This document shows positions 36,001-48,151 of a DNA stretch of 64,000 bases, piece by piece. Source of the stretch: Lunularia cruciata (Eukaryota; Streptophyta; Marchantiopsida; Lunulariales; Lunulariaceae). A model generated the notes under the pieces. That model was given only the letters and a program-made list of their open reading frames with translations, was not told the DNA's origin and made no database searches. A program made the position numbers and the translations under genes. The first letter of the stretch is position 1. Each line of letters begins with the position of its first letter. The stretch is taken from assembly GCA_948567375.1 (NCBI GenBank), contig OX419755.1:39809001-39873000 (forward strand), in the 5' to 3' direction.

Positions 36001-36431
36001 CTACCTCGGTGAGATCTCCTATCAACCCCCTATGGTGATTGTGAACCCATAACTTGATGAGAATTGTTGCTTATGCTCCTTGAAGTAGAGTCCATCTGGT
36101 TATTCTAATCATTGATATATCATACTTCACTAATTCACAACAACACTAATCTCTCTTTCTTATAGCAAAGTTCAAAGATAACACACAAGTTCACTCACAT
36201 AACATTATTAACATCTAATATTAAATTAACATAGAACACACTTGAAATAATGTTAAATAGCGCAAGATTTCACAAAATACAAGGTGTTAAGTGCTCGATA
36301 TTGCATTTGTAAAAAAACTGGTATCGCCTTTGTAAAAAAACTAACTCTAACCAATACAAAAAAACACTCTTATGTACACATAAACAACCTTCTAGAGTTT
36401 GTTTCCATGTATATATATGAATGTTTTTTCA
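33092..36431. other. Intergenic, no gene recognised
   Basis: Many short frames (up to 94 codons), none recognised. Two weak internal repeats: a block with AATCTGGRAGGG and CCCCTTYC is found near 33920-33950 and again near 34270-34305; GATGAGAATTRYTG followed by TGCTCCTTGAAG occurs near 35937 and 36056. Possibly old transposon DNA. Confidence 0.4.
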
Positions 36432-36930
36432 CTGGTTTGAATTAGTTCTTCTACAATGGTGACTCCAAACACCAACATTTTACATTTCATAAAATCTTGA
36501 GTTGCTTAATATTATCTCAAGTTTGTTGTGTTATTTCAATATTGGATGTTAGTAATGTTACATTAGTGAATTTGTATATTATCTTTGAACTCTAATTAAT
36601 AAAATAAAATTTAATATTATTGTAAGTTAATGATATATGCTAAATAAAATATTAGAATGATTGACAGACCTATGAATTGTTTGCTCTGGTTTGAATTAGT
36701 TTTTCTACAATGGATTCCTAACACAATCATTTCAGATTTCATAAAATCTTGAGCCGCTTAACATTATCTCAAGTGTGTTCTATGTTATTTCAATATTGGA
36801 TGTTAGTAATGTTACATGAGTGAATTTGTATTTTCTCTTTGAATTCTAATTAAAAAAATAATTAATTAATTAATATTGTTATAAGTTAATGATGTCTGTT
36901 ACATAAGAAATTAGAATGATTAACAGACCT
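36432..36930. repeat. Diverged tandem duplication, unit about 254 bp
   Basis: CTGGTTTGAATTAGTT opens both copies (36432 and 36686), and AGAATGATTRACAGACCT closes both (about 36654 and 36912). Shared internal blocks include TTTCATAAAATCTTGAG and CAATATTGGATGTTAGTAAT. The copies differ at many positions and by small indels, so the duplication is not recent. Confidence 0.85.
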
Positions 36931-37799
36931 TCTACTTCAAGGATCAGAGACAACCATTTTCATCATACCACAAGAACGGCTTTCAGGTGGCAACCACCGC
37001 TGGAATTAACCAACAGCAATGTTAGTTGATTTGTGCAATCTTCGCATAGTTGTTCAAATCTCCATTTCCTAGTATGGTCATCATTCGATCACAATGTCGA
37101 TGAATATATTTTTCTGCACTCTTAAAGCAAGCAAGCAGATTCCTTACCTCTTGAACCTCATACAATTTGGAGCATCCATCTTCGTGGACTAGTTTCTTGA
37201 TGTTAGTTGCTTTTGCTCAAGTGTACAGAGTAAGCACAACAGATTTTCAGACAGGTAAATTTCATGTGAGCTTCTAGTTTGAGATCGATTCAATATCTTA
37301 CCACAAATCGTGTATGTTTTGCTTCTACACTAAATTACATGAAGATGTGAAAACAGGCAGCTCCAGTAGACCACCATCAGTGAAAGTCGTCGTTGACCTT
37401 TCTCCAAATCTGAACAGAAAATTGTACGTGAACTGCTGAATAGCTCATTTACATCCACAGTTACAGGCACTAATTCAAAGGGTCCGACCACAAAAGTGGC
37501 AATACAAACTTCAGCAATCTGTAACTACGCTGTGTGTAATTAAGAATTTAGGTACCTACCGTGGTTGAGTTCCTTTCTCGCAGCTCAGCGTGAGGGTTTT
37601 CATTCTTCATTCAACGGATTGACCGTCTTTAGAAAAACGACGTTGAAAATCAGGTTTCGATTAGGTGTCCTGGAATGGTAATGTACATTTCTGATCTCAC
37701 AACTCCGCATGGTACATTCTCGTCTGTCTATAACTAACACTGGATCGGCTCTTACGATTAAGCAAGGAAGAAGTTCTACCTCTTACCCTAGACCTACAC
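36931..37799. other. 3' flank of the Rit1 gene
   Basis: No gene seen. It should contain the 3' UTR of the - strand gene ending at 37800. Confidence 0.5.
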
Positions 37800-40700
37800 T
37801 CAACTCCTCTTACAGATTAATTCTCCTTTGGCGGCTTTCTCGGCACTTGAGTTGAAGAAATTATACACTTGCCGCAAGCATCCCCTGGAAGGTCGGGCAT
37901 CGCTATTGAAAGATGACAAATATATTAAGTGTTGTCGTACGTCAGACTTTGTCACCAGAGACTCAGTTCTTGACAAGTCAAAATTTCCTCCTGAGATATC
38001 GTTGATTACATACCACCAGTTAGTCGGTCGATAGACAAGATAAATAAATGGAGCTCTTGCTATTCCTACCAAGAGCTCTGATTTTCCTTTCACTACATAC
38101 TCATCCAATCAGTTTGACCCAGAAGAAGACAGTAAGTACCTTGCGACTTAGAGCAGGAAAGGAGAATAGCCAGACACACACAGACGCTAATATCTGCACC
38201 TGCAGACAAACACACTTATGAGTTTTAGATTCATCACAAGTTTTGACATGTCGTGAAGAGCAGAAAACACAAAACTTGAGGAGGGGAAGTACCATCGGAA
38301 CAGTAGATCAGCACAGTTTTATCGCTATTTAATTTTCGCTTTGCAAATAACAGAGCCTCTGCTAGATGATTTTGTAAGGAGTATCGACCAAATTTTGAAC
38401 CCTGCACATAGCGAACTCGTTAACCAAGCTTGACATGGGATGCACATGCTCAAGAAGGAAATTAAAGCAGTTTAAACCCCATAATCTGTTGTGAATAAAT
38501 AACAATCAAGTTGGAAATAGAGACCTCCAGAAGATAATTCACCCTACTGGCCAAATTCTAAACTAGTAGCTCCAGAGTTCATTCCGGATCGATGTGGTAC
38601 TTCTAAATAATTGCTATCCATCTCTTAGGAGCCTCGATCCTGGAAAACATTTCACAGGTACATCCAAGTCTAAGAGTCTCACCACGATTGGCAGATACAA
38701 ATAAGATTCCTTCTGACAACTAGAGTTGAGGTTTGATGAGGTGCCACAATTGATTACAGAATCCACCACTTCAAATACATCGTTCCTGTTCCCTGGAACA
38801 TATAAAAGAAGACATGAAGAACCTGCCACGTTAAACAATACTTCACGTCTCACAGGATTAAGAGGAAATCTGTAAGACAACACATAATCACAGTGAAGAT
38901 ACATTTAATTACATACATAGATAACAAACAAGGCTAAGAAATGAGGAATCTATGTCGATTGAAAGCATCAGAATGAGCAAGAACTAGAAACTAACAAATC
39001 CATACTTTATTCGGGAACGTGGGATACTAATGGAGAAGAGTCAAGAAAACTGACCACAATCCTCGTTTCCAACTGCAAGTCCTGATCTACCGATCCAGTG
39101 AAATCCAGTGGGAACCTTCCTATTTACTGACAATCTGTCGCCTATTGTGAAGTCCGAGATGCGGAGAGATTCACAGCTGGCCTCCAGGGGTTTTATCATG
39201 GTCGGTCCTAGAGCTTCCTGGAGCTGCCCGTCTGTTGATCGCTTTCTCTCTTCTCTTGAAACCACCACACACTTAGCTCCTCCTTTTACTCGAACCTGTG
39301 GAACATGATTCCCCCTAATAGCTCTATAAACTCGTTCCCGTTCAACGATTTCGGCGACTTTTGCATTGCAAGCAGGCGGTCCACCCTCCAAAAGTTCAGA
39401 ATAATGCTTCCAGAAAAGTGCTGGAGATAGACCTCTTGCCCAGCTTTCCTCGTCATCAGCAGCACCTGGTATGTAACTCCAACTAAACTCTGCGTTTGTA
39501 TACCTCTGGGTGAAAATCGATGGCTTGGATGCAGATACAAGAATAATGGGTGTGAAAGGCCAATCATCAACTTCTGGAATTTCATTTAACCAGATAACTG
39601 AATTTTGAGATATCCACAAAGGGCGCAGTGGTTTCCTCAACACTTTAGCAAGGGGAGCAAGATCAACTACTGTAGACTTCAAGGAACCTACCCAGCCTTG
39701 TAGGCGCCTTTCTATATTACCCTTCTCCACGTGAGAAATCCACACAGGGAGATGAAGTGAACAATCCCAATTTTCTACCTGTCGTGTTTCTGCTCTATCC
39801 TCTTCATCCTCGGTTTTGCCAGCAGAGTTCCCGGTTTCCACACTAGAGAGCTGCACAGTCTCCTGCGTGTGAAGAGTGCGATAGTCAGCAAGGGCTCTAT
39901 TTATTACACATGCCCATATTGGCACAGTCTTGGTCATAGCATCAGGAAAACGCTTGCCTTTCCTGGTGGCATCAACAAGAATGCAACCCCCTCTTTCAGC
40001 TGCACTCATACACATCATTCGAACTAGTTAACTCACTTGTCACAAAAGGAGATAAAGGAAATAAACACCGTTCAGTTGTCGAGGCAGGAAAATTTTCAGA
40101 TGAGAAGAAAAGAGAAAACCGAAGTAGAAGTAGAAGTAGAAGAAACAGAATCATCACTAACTAATAATAAGTTTTGCTTCCGAAAAGCATAAAAGTATAC
40201 TTTGGATTTTTTGTTTTAATTTTGTAAGTATTCATGTTAAAATAGAGAAAAATTCTTCTATCTGCAACCGGTGGAAATTATCCAGTTATCAGTAAATGTT
40301 GAGATGATTTGGAGACTACACTAACCAACCAAAACTGGATCAATAACTATGATATGGAATATAACTTTTACTTAAGAGGAGTTTGAGATGTAGAAAGAAG
40401 CTATTGTAAGAATTCAATCGACGATTAAACCCCAACATTTGATCAAAATACCTAATCAGACTATTGAATCAAAGCGTGTTAAGTCACATGAAGAACACAC
40501 AGTCACTGAATAACCAGAAGAGATAAATGATATGTAGAGAGAAAGAGCGAAGAAGGCCAGAGGACGAAACAAACCTGCAAGCTGTGCGACATGGAGATTT
40601 AGTCGTCCAGTATTGAAAGACCAATTTCCATTATGTCCATCTGTGGACTTGAAATAGCAAGTTCCATCAAATTGAGAAGCGTACCACAACCCGCATCTCA

Positions 40701-40872
40701 GATTTGCAAGCAGTGGTAGCTGGTGCCACAAATTTCGTATCTCCTGGACAAAAAGTGAATCGTCATGAATAGAACGTAAGGCATTGTATAAACTCTGTTC
40801 TCTCTTCTTGATTCTTCTGGACACTTTGTAAATATTTTCCACTGCTGGTACATCTGTATCTCTCATCATCAT
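37800..40872 (-). CDS. Initiator-tRNA 2'-O-ribosylphosphate transferase (Rit1 family), six exons
   Basis: Rit1 enzymes attach a 2'-O-ribosyl phosphate from PRPP to A64 of initiator tRNA-Met, keeping it out of elongation. Exons on - are 40872-40575, 39999-39091, 38792-38683, 38401-38293, 38199-38140 and 37990-37800. All five introns are GT-AG (575, 298, 281, 93 and 149 bp), phases agree at every junction, and the CDS totals 1677 bases (558 residues), normal for the family. The catalytic part shows LPLLANLRCGLWY (about 53-65), FKSTDGH (74-80) and, across intron 1, GCILVDATRKGKRFPD (104-119). The C-terminal phosphatase-like domain shows YLYLPIV, then LIYCSDG and ISVCVCLAIL (about 470-490), then DARPSRGCLRQVYNF in the last exon. 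An acidic low-complexity insert (about residues 145-165) is family-variable. The start ATG has an in-frame TAA five codons upstream. Acceptor choice is ambiguous by 6 bp at exon 5. Confidence 0.92.
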
Positions 40873-43800
40873 GTTCGCTACTTCCTTTTAACATGAAATC
40901 CCAAATCTCTCGATAACAATGCTGTATGTGATTTGAAGTTCTGAAATCTAAACGTTTCACCAGTATCAGAGTTTCCAAATTCAAACTTTTCATCGCTGCA
41001 GAATCCCTACTTGTATCTCTTGCAGGCACTCTCAAGAACAACAGACACACGTCAGCAGCGGACTAAAACTGGCAAAGCTCTCTGTTATTTCCATTTCTTC
41101 ATCTATATTCAGAAATTCTTTCATTTATATTGAAATCTTAATAAGATCTCAAATAATCATCACTAAGATCTGTGATAATCTTAAATCTGAAAGGTTATGT
41201 TGATTTCCGAACCGGCGAATCAGTTAAAGGTTCCCTCAATCCTTGAAATGCGATTTTGAATTTAGACTTTGAATTCAATTCTTAATCCTTTAAATTATTC
41301 AAAATATCATTTGTAGTATTTTATTTTCATAGGTGAAATTTAATTTATAATTTACATCCATTATCTTAGTTTCCCTTCACTTGGAACTAAAGAAAATTAT
41401 GTAACCAACTAGTACTTATGTCATAGATTTATACATTGAAATATTTTTGATTTTAGTGATGTTAATGTTATTTAATAGCTGGTATGCTCGATACAATATT
41501 AGAAAAAATTTATCCACATTTCTCTTAAAAATAGAAATATTGGTTTGATAAAATATGCGTACTTTTTAAAAATGATTCAACAATGATTTATAAGTAGGTA
41601 TGTTTGATTAAATTTAAAATATTACACATTTATTAAAGATTAGGTAATAGGAACAGATTAATTCGTTGTGTATTGAAGATAAGAATAAAATAATTTAAGT
41701 GAAAATACATCTCTCAATCTTTCTCAATCTTTGTGAAACTATGTCGGCAAAAATTTTAAAGTCTGTTTTCCTTCCATGGCTAATTAGAAAACTATCCTAC
41801 CTTGCCTTAAAAGGGAATTCTTATATCCCATCTTTAATTTACAAAGATTTTTAGATTTTTCCATATTCATCAAAATTGCTCATATATTTCCAAATCAAAA
41901 TAAAATTGAGATAAAGTGAACTCCTCCTCTTATAACTCAGTGTTTGATCAATATGAAATGATAGATATAAAACGAGTTTGATTCCATAAACTAGATAGTT
42001 TCATATCTAGATTATCAAAGAAGTTAAAATTAATTTTAATCTTCCTATATTTAAGATATTTTTTACAGTTATTAACTACCAAGTATAAGTAAAATGACAT
42101 AATAAACCTTAATTTTATTGAAAGATTCATCACCTCATTGTGATTTTTAGCTCAAGAGATTGATATATTTAAGATACTTTGTTTAAAGTTATAACGAAGT
42201 AGCGCACTTAAAGTGCACTTAGGATTATCTCCCTTAACATCGGAAGCTCACTCAACTTCAGAGATATTGTTTCAAATTTTAGAGAGATTCAGCTCAAACT
42301 TATAATTAATTTTTTTGGAATACTGTTTAACTTTCACTCAACTTCTATCGTTTTTTCTAAGGTCTTCTAAGTTGAGAATTTGAATTCATAGACTATGTAA
42401 TATTTTCATAAATTATGGAATATGAATTATTATCACAAATTTAAATAAATAAATTCAGATCCATGGACTAGATAATTGTTGTCAGATATATACAAGATAA
42501 TGGGGATTGTATTCTCAAATTAGAAATCTATCTTAAATTGATTAGTTAAAAGGATTTATCAATAATCGAATTTGAGTTTTTCCTATTTAAAAAATATATT
42601 TTTTGTTTTATATATAAATGGATTCAAACAAAAAACTTTGATATATTTATATGAATATTTTTCATACAAACAAAAGCTTAGAATATTTACTCTACTTGCA
42701 CTTCTTAATGTCGTGGATTGATCAAACATTACATATAAAGAGCTAATATAGAACAAATATTAAATTAATATTATTTAATATCCTTATCATGGAGAGAGAA
42801 ACAACTAAATAATATGTTATTATAATTACAGTTAGAAAATAAACTATCATTCTCCACAAAATAAATATTTTAAAAAGAAAAAAAAATTACAAGCAAAACT
42901 TTATATATAAACTTAATTGATGTCTACAAAGATAGAAACATTTTTTTCAACATATCTAATAGAAGTTAATCTCAACTTGACTTGAAGACCTAAAAACTTA
43001 ATCAAGAGCAATATGCACTCAAGACATATACTTACTTATATTTGTAATTTTAACAAGGTGAGCATATTTTTATTTAAATAATATAATAAACACTTGATAG
43101 AATATAACATAGAATAAAATCTTATCATTTTGTCGGTTGGAAATCATGATTTGCTTTGAACGGTCTTTTCTACTAAAAAATATCATCAAGATATTGATCA
43201 ATGGTCTTTGTTTATATTAATATCCAATTATTTAAATTAAATAAATTATTAATAAAAATAAAGTGTTGATATGTGCAGTTGTTATACCTCTACTACTGAA
43301 TAAATAAATAAAAATGCAGTTTTGATATAATAATAATTAAATTAGATAAATATGGACCTATAATACCTCTAATATCAAAATAAAGAAAAATATAATTTTA
43401 TAAAATAAATATTGAATTAGATAAATATGGTATGGAAGCATATTTACTCTAAAGAAAGAAAAAGTAAAACCCTTAAAATTAATAATTAATATAATACTAT
43501 GTGATACTTTTTTATTTATTATTTATTAGGGTTTGATATATGTATAATAATCAGTATAAAACTTTATGAAAAATAACTGGGACTATCAAGATAAGAATCA
43601 TAAAATAATAGATCATGAAGATAAATAAAAGAATTATTATGATAAGTTTATGCTTATAAGTTTAAATAATTAATTTGTTATCTCCACAAATAAATAGAAG
43701 GTAAAAGAAATATCCTCAAGATCAAGATGCTTATTATCAACTTATCAAGATGTAGGTATTTTACAAAGATAAATAATGAGCTTTTATATAAGTTTTGAGT

Positions 43801-44200
43801 ACTAGAGTATTAAGAACTGATAATACTTAAATATAATTTAAATTCTGATTAATATTTAAATTATTTATTTATCTATCTATCTATCTATCTATTTAAATCC
43901 GGTTTGACACCTTTAAAAGAATAGGTAGTTTTATTTTCATGTTTTTATTATGAATAATTCTAGAATATTAATTTATTTAAACATGATAAATACTACCACT
44001 AAATTTGAATATTTTCAACTGTGTGATCTAAATATTAAAAAATTGGCCCATAAATTTATTTATAAAATTTTATTATTCAATTTAATTTAAATTAAATACT
44101 TATTAATATTTATCTTGCTTATTACAAATTCATCTGAAAGTTCATAATATAAATCATGGGAGTTTTTTATTTATTTATTATATTTTATCAAAATATTTTA
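40873..44200. other. AT-rich intergenic block
   Basis: The first about 230 bases are probably the promoter and leader of the Rit1 gene on -; the 95-codon frame at 40763-41050 is an out-of-frame overlap. The rest is strongly AT-rich with no gene. It includes an ATCT microsatellite at about 43871-43892. Confidence 0.55.
43871..43892. repeat. ATCT tetranucleotide microsatellite
   Basis: About five perfect ATCT units within AT-rich DNA. Confidence 0.85.
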
Positions 44201-46469
44201 GATATTAATCATGTACTTGTGCCACTTCCTCGCAAGCCCTAGTTTTCTTTGCTTTTAGTTGTTTTTCTTTTTGTAAAAAGTCCAATTCATGCGTCAATAA
44301 GCATCATTTGTAAGGAGTAACGGTTCGAGGGAAGTCGCATCCCCATGATAGGGAAGAACAAGATGCCTCAATGAAATGTGCTTACAAGATCACTCGACAA
44401 GAACGACACCATATTTATTTTGTAGTTGGGCACATTTTGTTTTTGTTCCATGGAGCTACAAACATGACCGCCAAACAAAACGAATCACCCCACTACAAGG
44501 AAGCACTCACTACACGAGACATATAGGACAATGGAGGGCATGATGACTTTTCAACAATATGATACTCCACCACCACTATTTCAAGATCACGCAAAAGGAT
44601 GTGTGTGCCGCCAAAGAACTATTGGTGACAATTTTGCACCCGAGATCATGTGTGCGGCGGAAGATCGTGACCCTTAATTAACTGCCATGACGGACAAAGG
44701 ACAGCACCATTGCCATGAAAGACATCAAGACTATAAAAAGACAAACACCACTTCACGAGTCAAATCTTTCTGCATTTTAACTTTTCACTTTTTCAATTCT
44801 CATGTTTTTCTCTCCACGAATAACATCTCTTGTGACATAGCGCGTGGAATTTCTAGCTTGAATTACAAAATTTTGTCAAGACTATCTAGAACTAAGGAAG
44901 CAAAACTGTGGGAGCAGATCAAGGAATTACACTATCAAGAGAATTCAAATATTCAATCATGAAAGGATGCATTCTAAAGAGTGGAATTGAGTTGAGAAGA
45001 AGCAAAGTAGTATAAGTCTTGAATAAATCTCTCAAGATTGTTGAGAGTGGATTGTGCTATCAAACTTACTACATCAACAAAAGGAAAATGGACTTCTTGT
45101 TATGTGATTGAGGTTTCATGGATGTAGCCATGTTATAAAAAATTTGCACAAATGTAAAGAACTTGAGTGGGAATCATTACAAAGATGTCGCACAATATGG
45201 ATGGAGGATCATTGGCAGCAGGTGTTGGGTACAAATTGCTTACCATTTGGGGAAATTCACATAGATACTCTGTATGGCCGTCCCAACAAACAATTGAAGA
45301 GGAGAATCAATGACTTTTTTGTTAGGAGGATATCCAAGAACGGGTCCAAGATACAAGATATGAAGGACCATACTTGTCAAACCATAATCAAAATAATAAT
45401 ATTTTTGTTTTGTTCAAAATGAACAAACTATGTTAACCAAAACCAAGCTATCCTCTTCCAACTTATATACAAGCAAAAGCCAGTGAGTTGTGCTAGGATG
45501 TTTCATGAGCGGGTCATCAAGCTATTGGAAGATATGATTGAAGGTTCCATCACCACTCTTCATCTTTCATCTCTACATCTACATGAACTTCTTGATGGAC
45601 AAAGAGAAAGAGAAGTCTTGTCCACCTACACCATCCGACTTACTTTAGCAAAGATCCAAACTTGCCGAAGTAGATTACCAAATATCATGACATGGACTAA
45701 GAATGTGCCTAAATAGGAAAGTTCATACAAGTGGTAGAAACATACAACTTAATCATGATTTGAAGAAAGGCTCTTGTTACCTGTGCCAAATTACAAGCCT
45801 CCAAGAAACAAAAATGACCTCAAGAGATGGAATCTTTTTCAAAGGATAGTGGGAGTAAAACCGAGACTTATAAGTTGACTAAAGAGGAAGGTCCGCCTTA
45901 TGGACAAGAGGTGCTTAACAAAAGAGTTGTCATAGTTACCTAGAGCATGAAGTCAGGGAGAGAGGAGTCCTTTACACAAATTTTGTTCCCTATGGTAAAT
46001 GACAAAGAAGAAGGACCCAAGAATGAAGCCCAATCATCACCTTGCTTGTCAAAGATGAAGTACATCCAATGGACAAGAAGAAGATGCTAGTTGCAAAATC
46101 CACCATCCCTTGTCCACCACCACCACAACTTCAAGGTGCAATTTAGTTCCTAATGAAGGGAAGAACTCACATTACAAGACAAAGTGGAGATCCAAATGGA
46201 CTTATCTGATGGTGGATTTTGTCAAAGGAACCAACAACACAAAGGTGTTGACATCACACCAAAGTCCAAAAAAATTGGCAAGACAACCTTGGATATCCCC
46301 AATATGAGTGAAGCATACAAACAAAAATGACATCATTTTCAATGTGAAACTTTGTCAAACAACAATAAGGTGAGCATGGTCGATGAAGTGACTCTTGCTC
46401 ACAGAGCAAAGGAGATAAATGTTCCGAGCCACAACAAGAACTTCATGCCCAAAACAAAGAATGTCCTAT
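44201..46469 (+). pseudogene. Decayed coding-like sequence left of an LTR, probable transposon remnant
   Basis: Purine-rich on + with protein-like stretches broken by stops: about 44520-44680 (TFQQYDTPPP type), 45108-45422 (104 codons, lysine/arginine-rich, unassigned), 45740-46080 (a run containing KLTKEEGPPYGQEVLNKR) and up to 46470. It changes to LTR-like sequence exactly at 46470. I read it as the remains of a retroelement or of its host site. No retroviral-type domain could be named with confidence. Confidence 0.3.
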
Positions 46470-47236
46470 TGTAATACCAAGAGCTAGCCATATGATCTTG
46501 ATGTGAAATTTGGTTTGGTAACATCTGGAATGATGTTATACATGATGGAAAAAATAGATCAAATAGAATTATCACCAAAAGTGTACTTCTACTAATATAG
46601 CAAAAACCAAAATAAACTTGAAAACCTTAAATCAATAGCTAAACATATGATTTAAAGGTGAGAATTGGTCCAGTAACATCTAGAAGGATGTTACACATGA
46701 TGGACTAAATAGATCAGAAAGATATATCACCAAAATGAGACTTATACTAATAGAGTGTGAATCAAAATATGCCTATAATCTTTGAAGGCAATTTTGGAGG
46801 CCTAAATGGATGAATTAGGCCTTGAAAATGTGCAGGGTCTATCCCCTCAAATAGAGGAAAGTTTGGCTTCCTCTGTTGGCATTCTCAAGTATGGCCTTCC
46901 CTCCCCCTAGTTTGTCTTGTCAAGAGCTTTCCAATGGTACCTCACCCATGTGATTTTGAGATTCCTATAAGAAGATTCCCTAAAATATTCCTTCCGGTCA
47001 AAGCTTGTTTGACCAACCAGATAGGATCAAGACCAACATGTCACCCATCCAAGTAAGTAATCCCAGGGTGGAGCTTGCTGACATGTCACCTATCTATGTG
47101 CCTAATCCTATGGTGGAGCTTCCTTAAATGAGATCCTCTTTGTCTATATAATAAATAGAAGGTGCTCCTTTGGGGCATCGAATGATTGAGTGGGAAATAT
47201 GGGTTTTCTCTCTTCTATTTTCCTTGGAGTATTACA
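46470..47236 (+). mobile_element. LTR-like repeat, TGTAATACC...GTATTACA (767 bp)
   Basis: Ends are perfect 8-bp inverted repeats (TGTAATAC / GTATTACA), starting TG and ending CA. Flanks are CCTAT on the left and CCTAC on the right, a near-match for a 5-bp target duplication. Two degenerate internal units (each with AACATCTRGAAKGATGTTA and TATCACCAAAA) occupy the first third. A TATA box (TCTATATAATAAA) lies at about 47137, consistent with an LTR promoter. No tRNA-complementary primer site follows, so it may be a solo LTR. Related copies: 10755-10877 (+), 51930-52490 (-) and 52530-53005 (-). Confidence 0.65.
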
Positions 47237-48151
47237 CCTACAAAGACAATTAGGCAAGGATGGCAATTCTTTGCCGGCTAATGTTATCCTAGACCATTCA
47301 TACCGTAACCCCGATGATGGAAGCATTGGATGAGATTTTGCCGTTCTAAAAGTTGGATCAAAAAAATGAAAGAACCAATGGCACTCATTTACCACTTACA
47401 TCACCTAGACCAAACCAAAACAAACAAAAAGGACAAGGAAAGTGACAAGGACCTAGAGGAGTTCCAAAGGGAGGAACTAAAATGGCAAGAGGAGTACAAA
47501 AGTCTCATCCAAGAATTGATGAAGGAGGTTGAAAATTATAGCCTACATGTCTTCTACCGGTATACTCAACACAAAAAGGAGATCCAAAATCAAGAAGACA
47601 AACTTGCAATGCTACAAATCAAGCTAAAAATGGCCCAAGTTGATACAAAGGTAATTGAGACCAAATATGACAATCTAAAATAGTTGATAGACCTTTGCTT
47701 CTCCAACCTATCTACCAACCTCAAACAACAATAAGAGAATGTGTTGGAGCAAGAAAAGCAGATTTGTAAGGAGATGACTAAAGAATTCAACATCAAATGA
47801 GTCAATCTGGAGACTAAACAAGTGGGATTGCTCATGACTATTGGGCATACGACCACCCAACTACTTAGCCAATTGGAGCGCTGGCCAATAAAATTTCCCA
47901 ACAAAGAAAGATAAAGGATCTACACACTCAAATTCATGCACTAGAGAAGAATATGTACACAAGCAAGCAACTCAAGGCGTTGTTTATAAAACTCCAGAGT
48001 CACACTAATGCCAAGTTCATTGAGGCTCAAATTTGCTTTAAGCAAATTGTAGATGGCTACCAAAATTAGCTTATGAACCTCAATTACATCTACAAGGGAG
48101 TTGAGAGTTTGTACGAAGCAACACTTGCTCCTTTTGCAAAGAATAAGAAAT
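47237..48151 (+). pseudogene. Coiled-coil, gag-like decayed ORF after the LTR
   Basis: An open frame at 47330-47683 (117 codons) is rich in Glu/Lys/Gln with heptad-like spacing (LEEFQREELKWQEEYKSLIQ), a probable coiled coil. The same character continues in frame with stops to about 48150 (LNYIYKGVESLYEATLAPF near the end). It begins under 100 bases after the LTR, where Gag would be expected, but shows no zinc knuckle, protease or polymerase. It is either a non-autonomous element's only gene or an unrelated fragment. The 104-codon frame on - (47590-47904) is a shadow. Confidence 0.35.

Noticed and set aside
39041-39090. Extension of the long Rit1 exon to the stop at 39041
   Set aside because: The donor at 39090 joins in phase to 38792 and restores the family's C-terminal domain. 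The read-through tail (RSGLAVGNEDCGQFS) has no counterpart I know.
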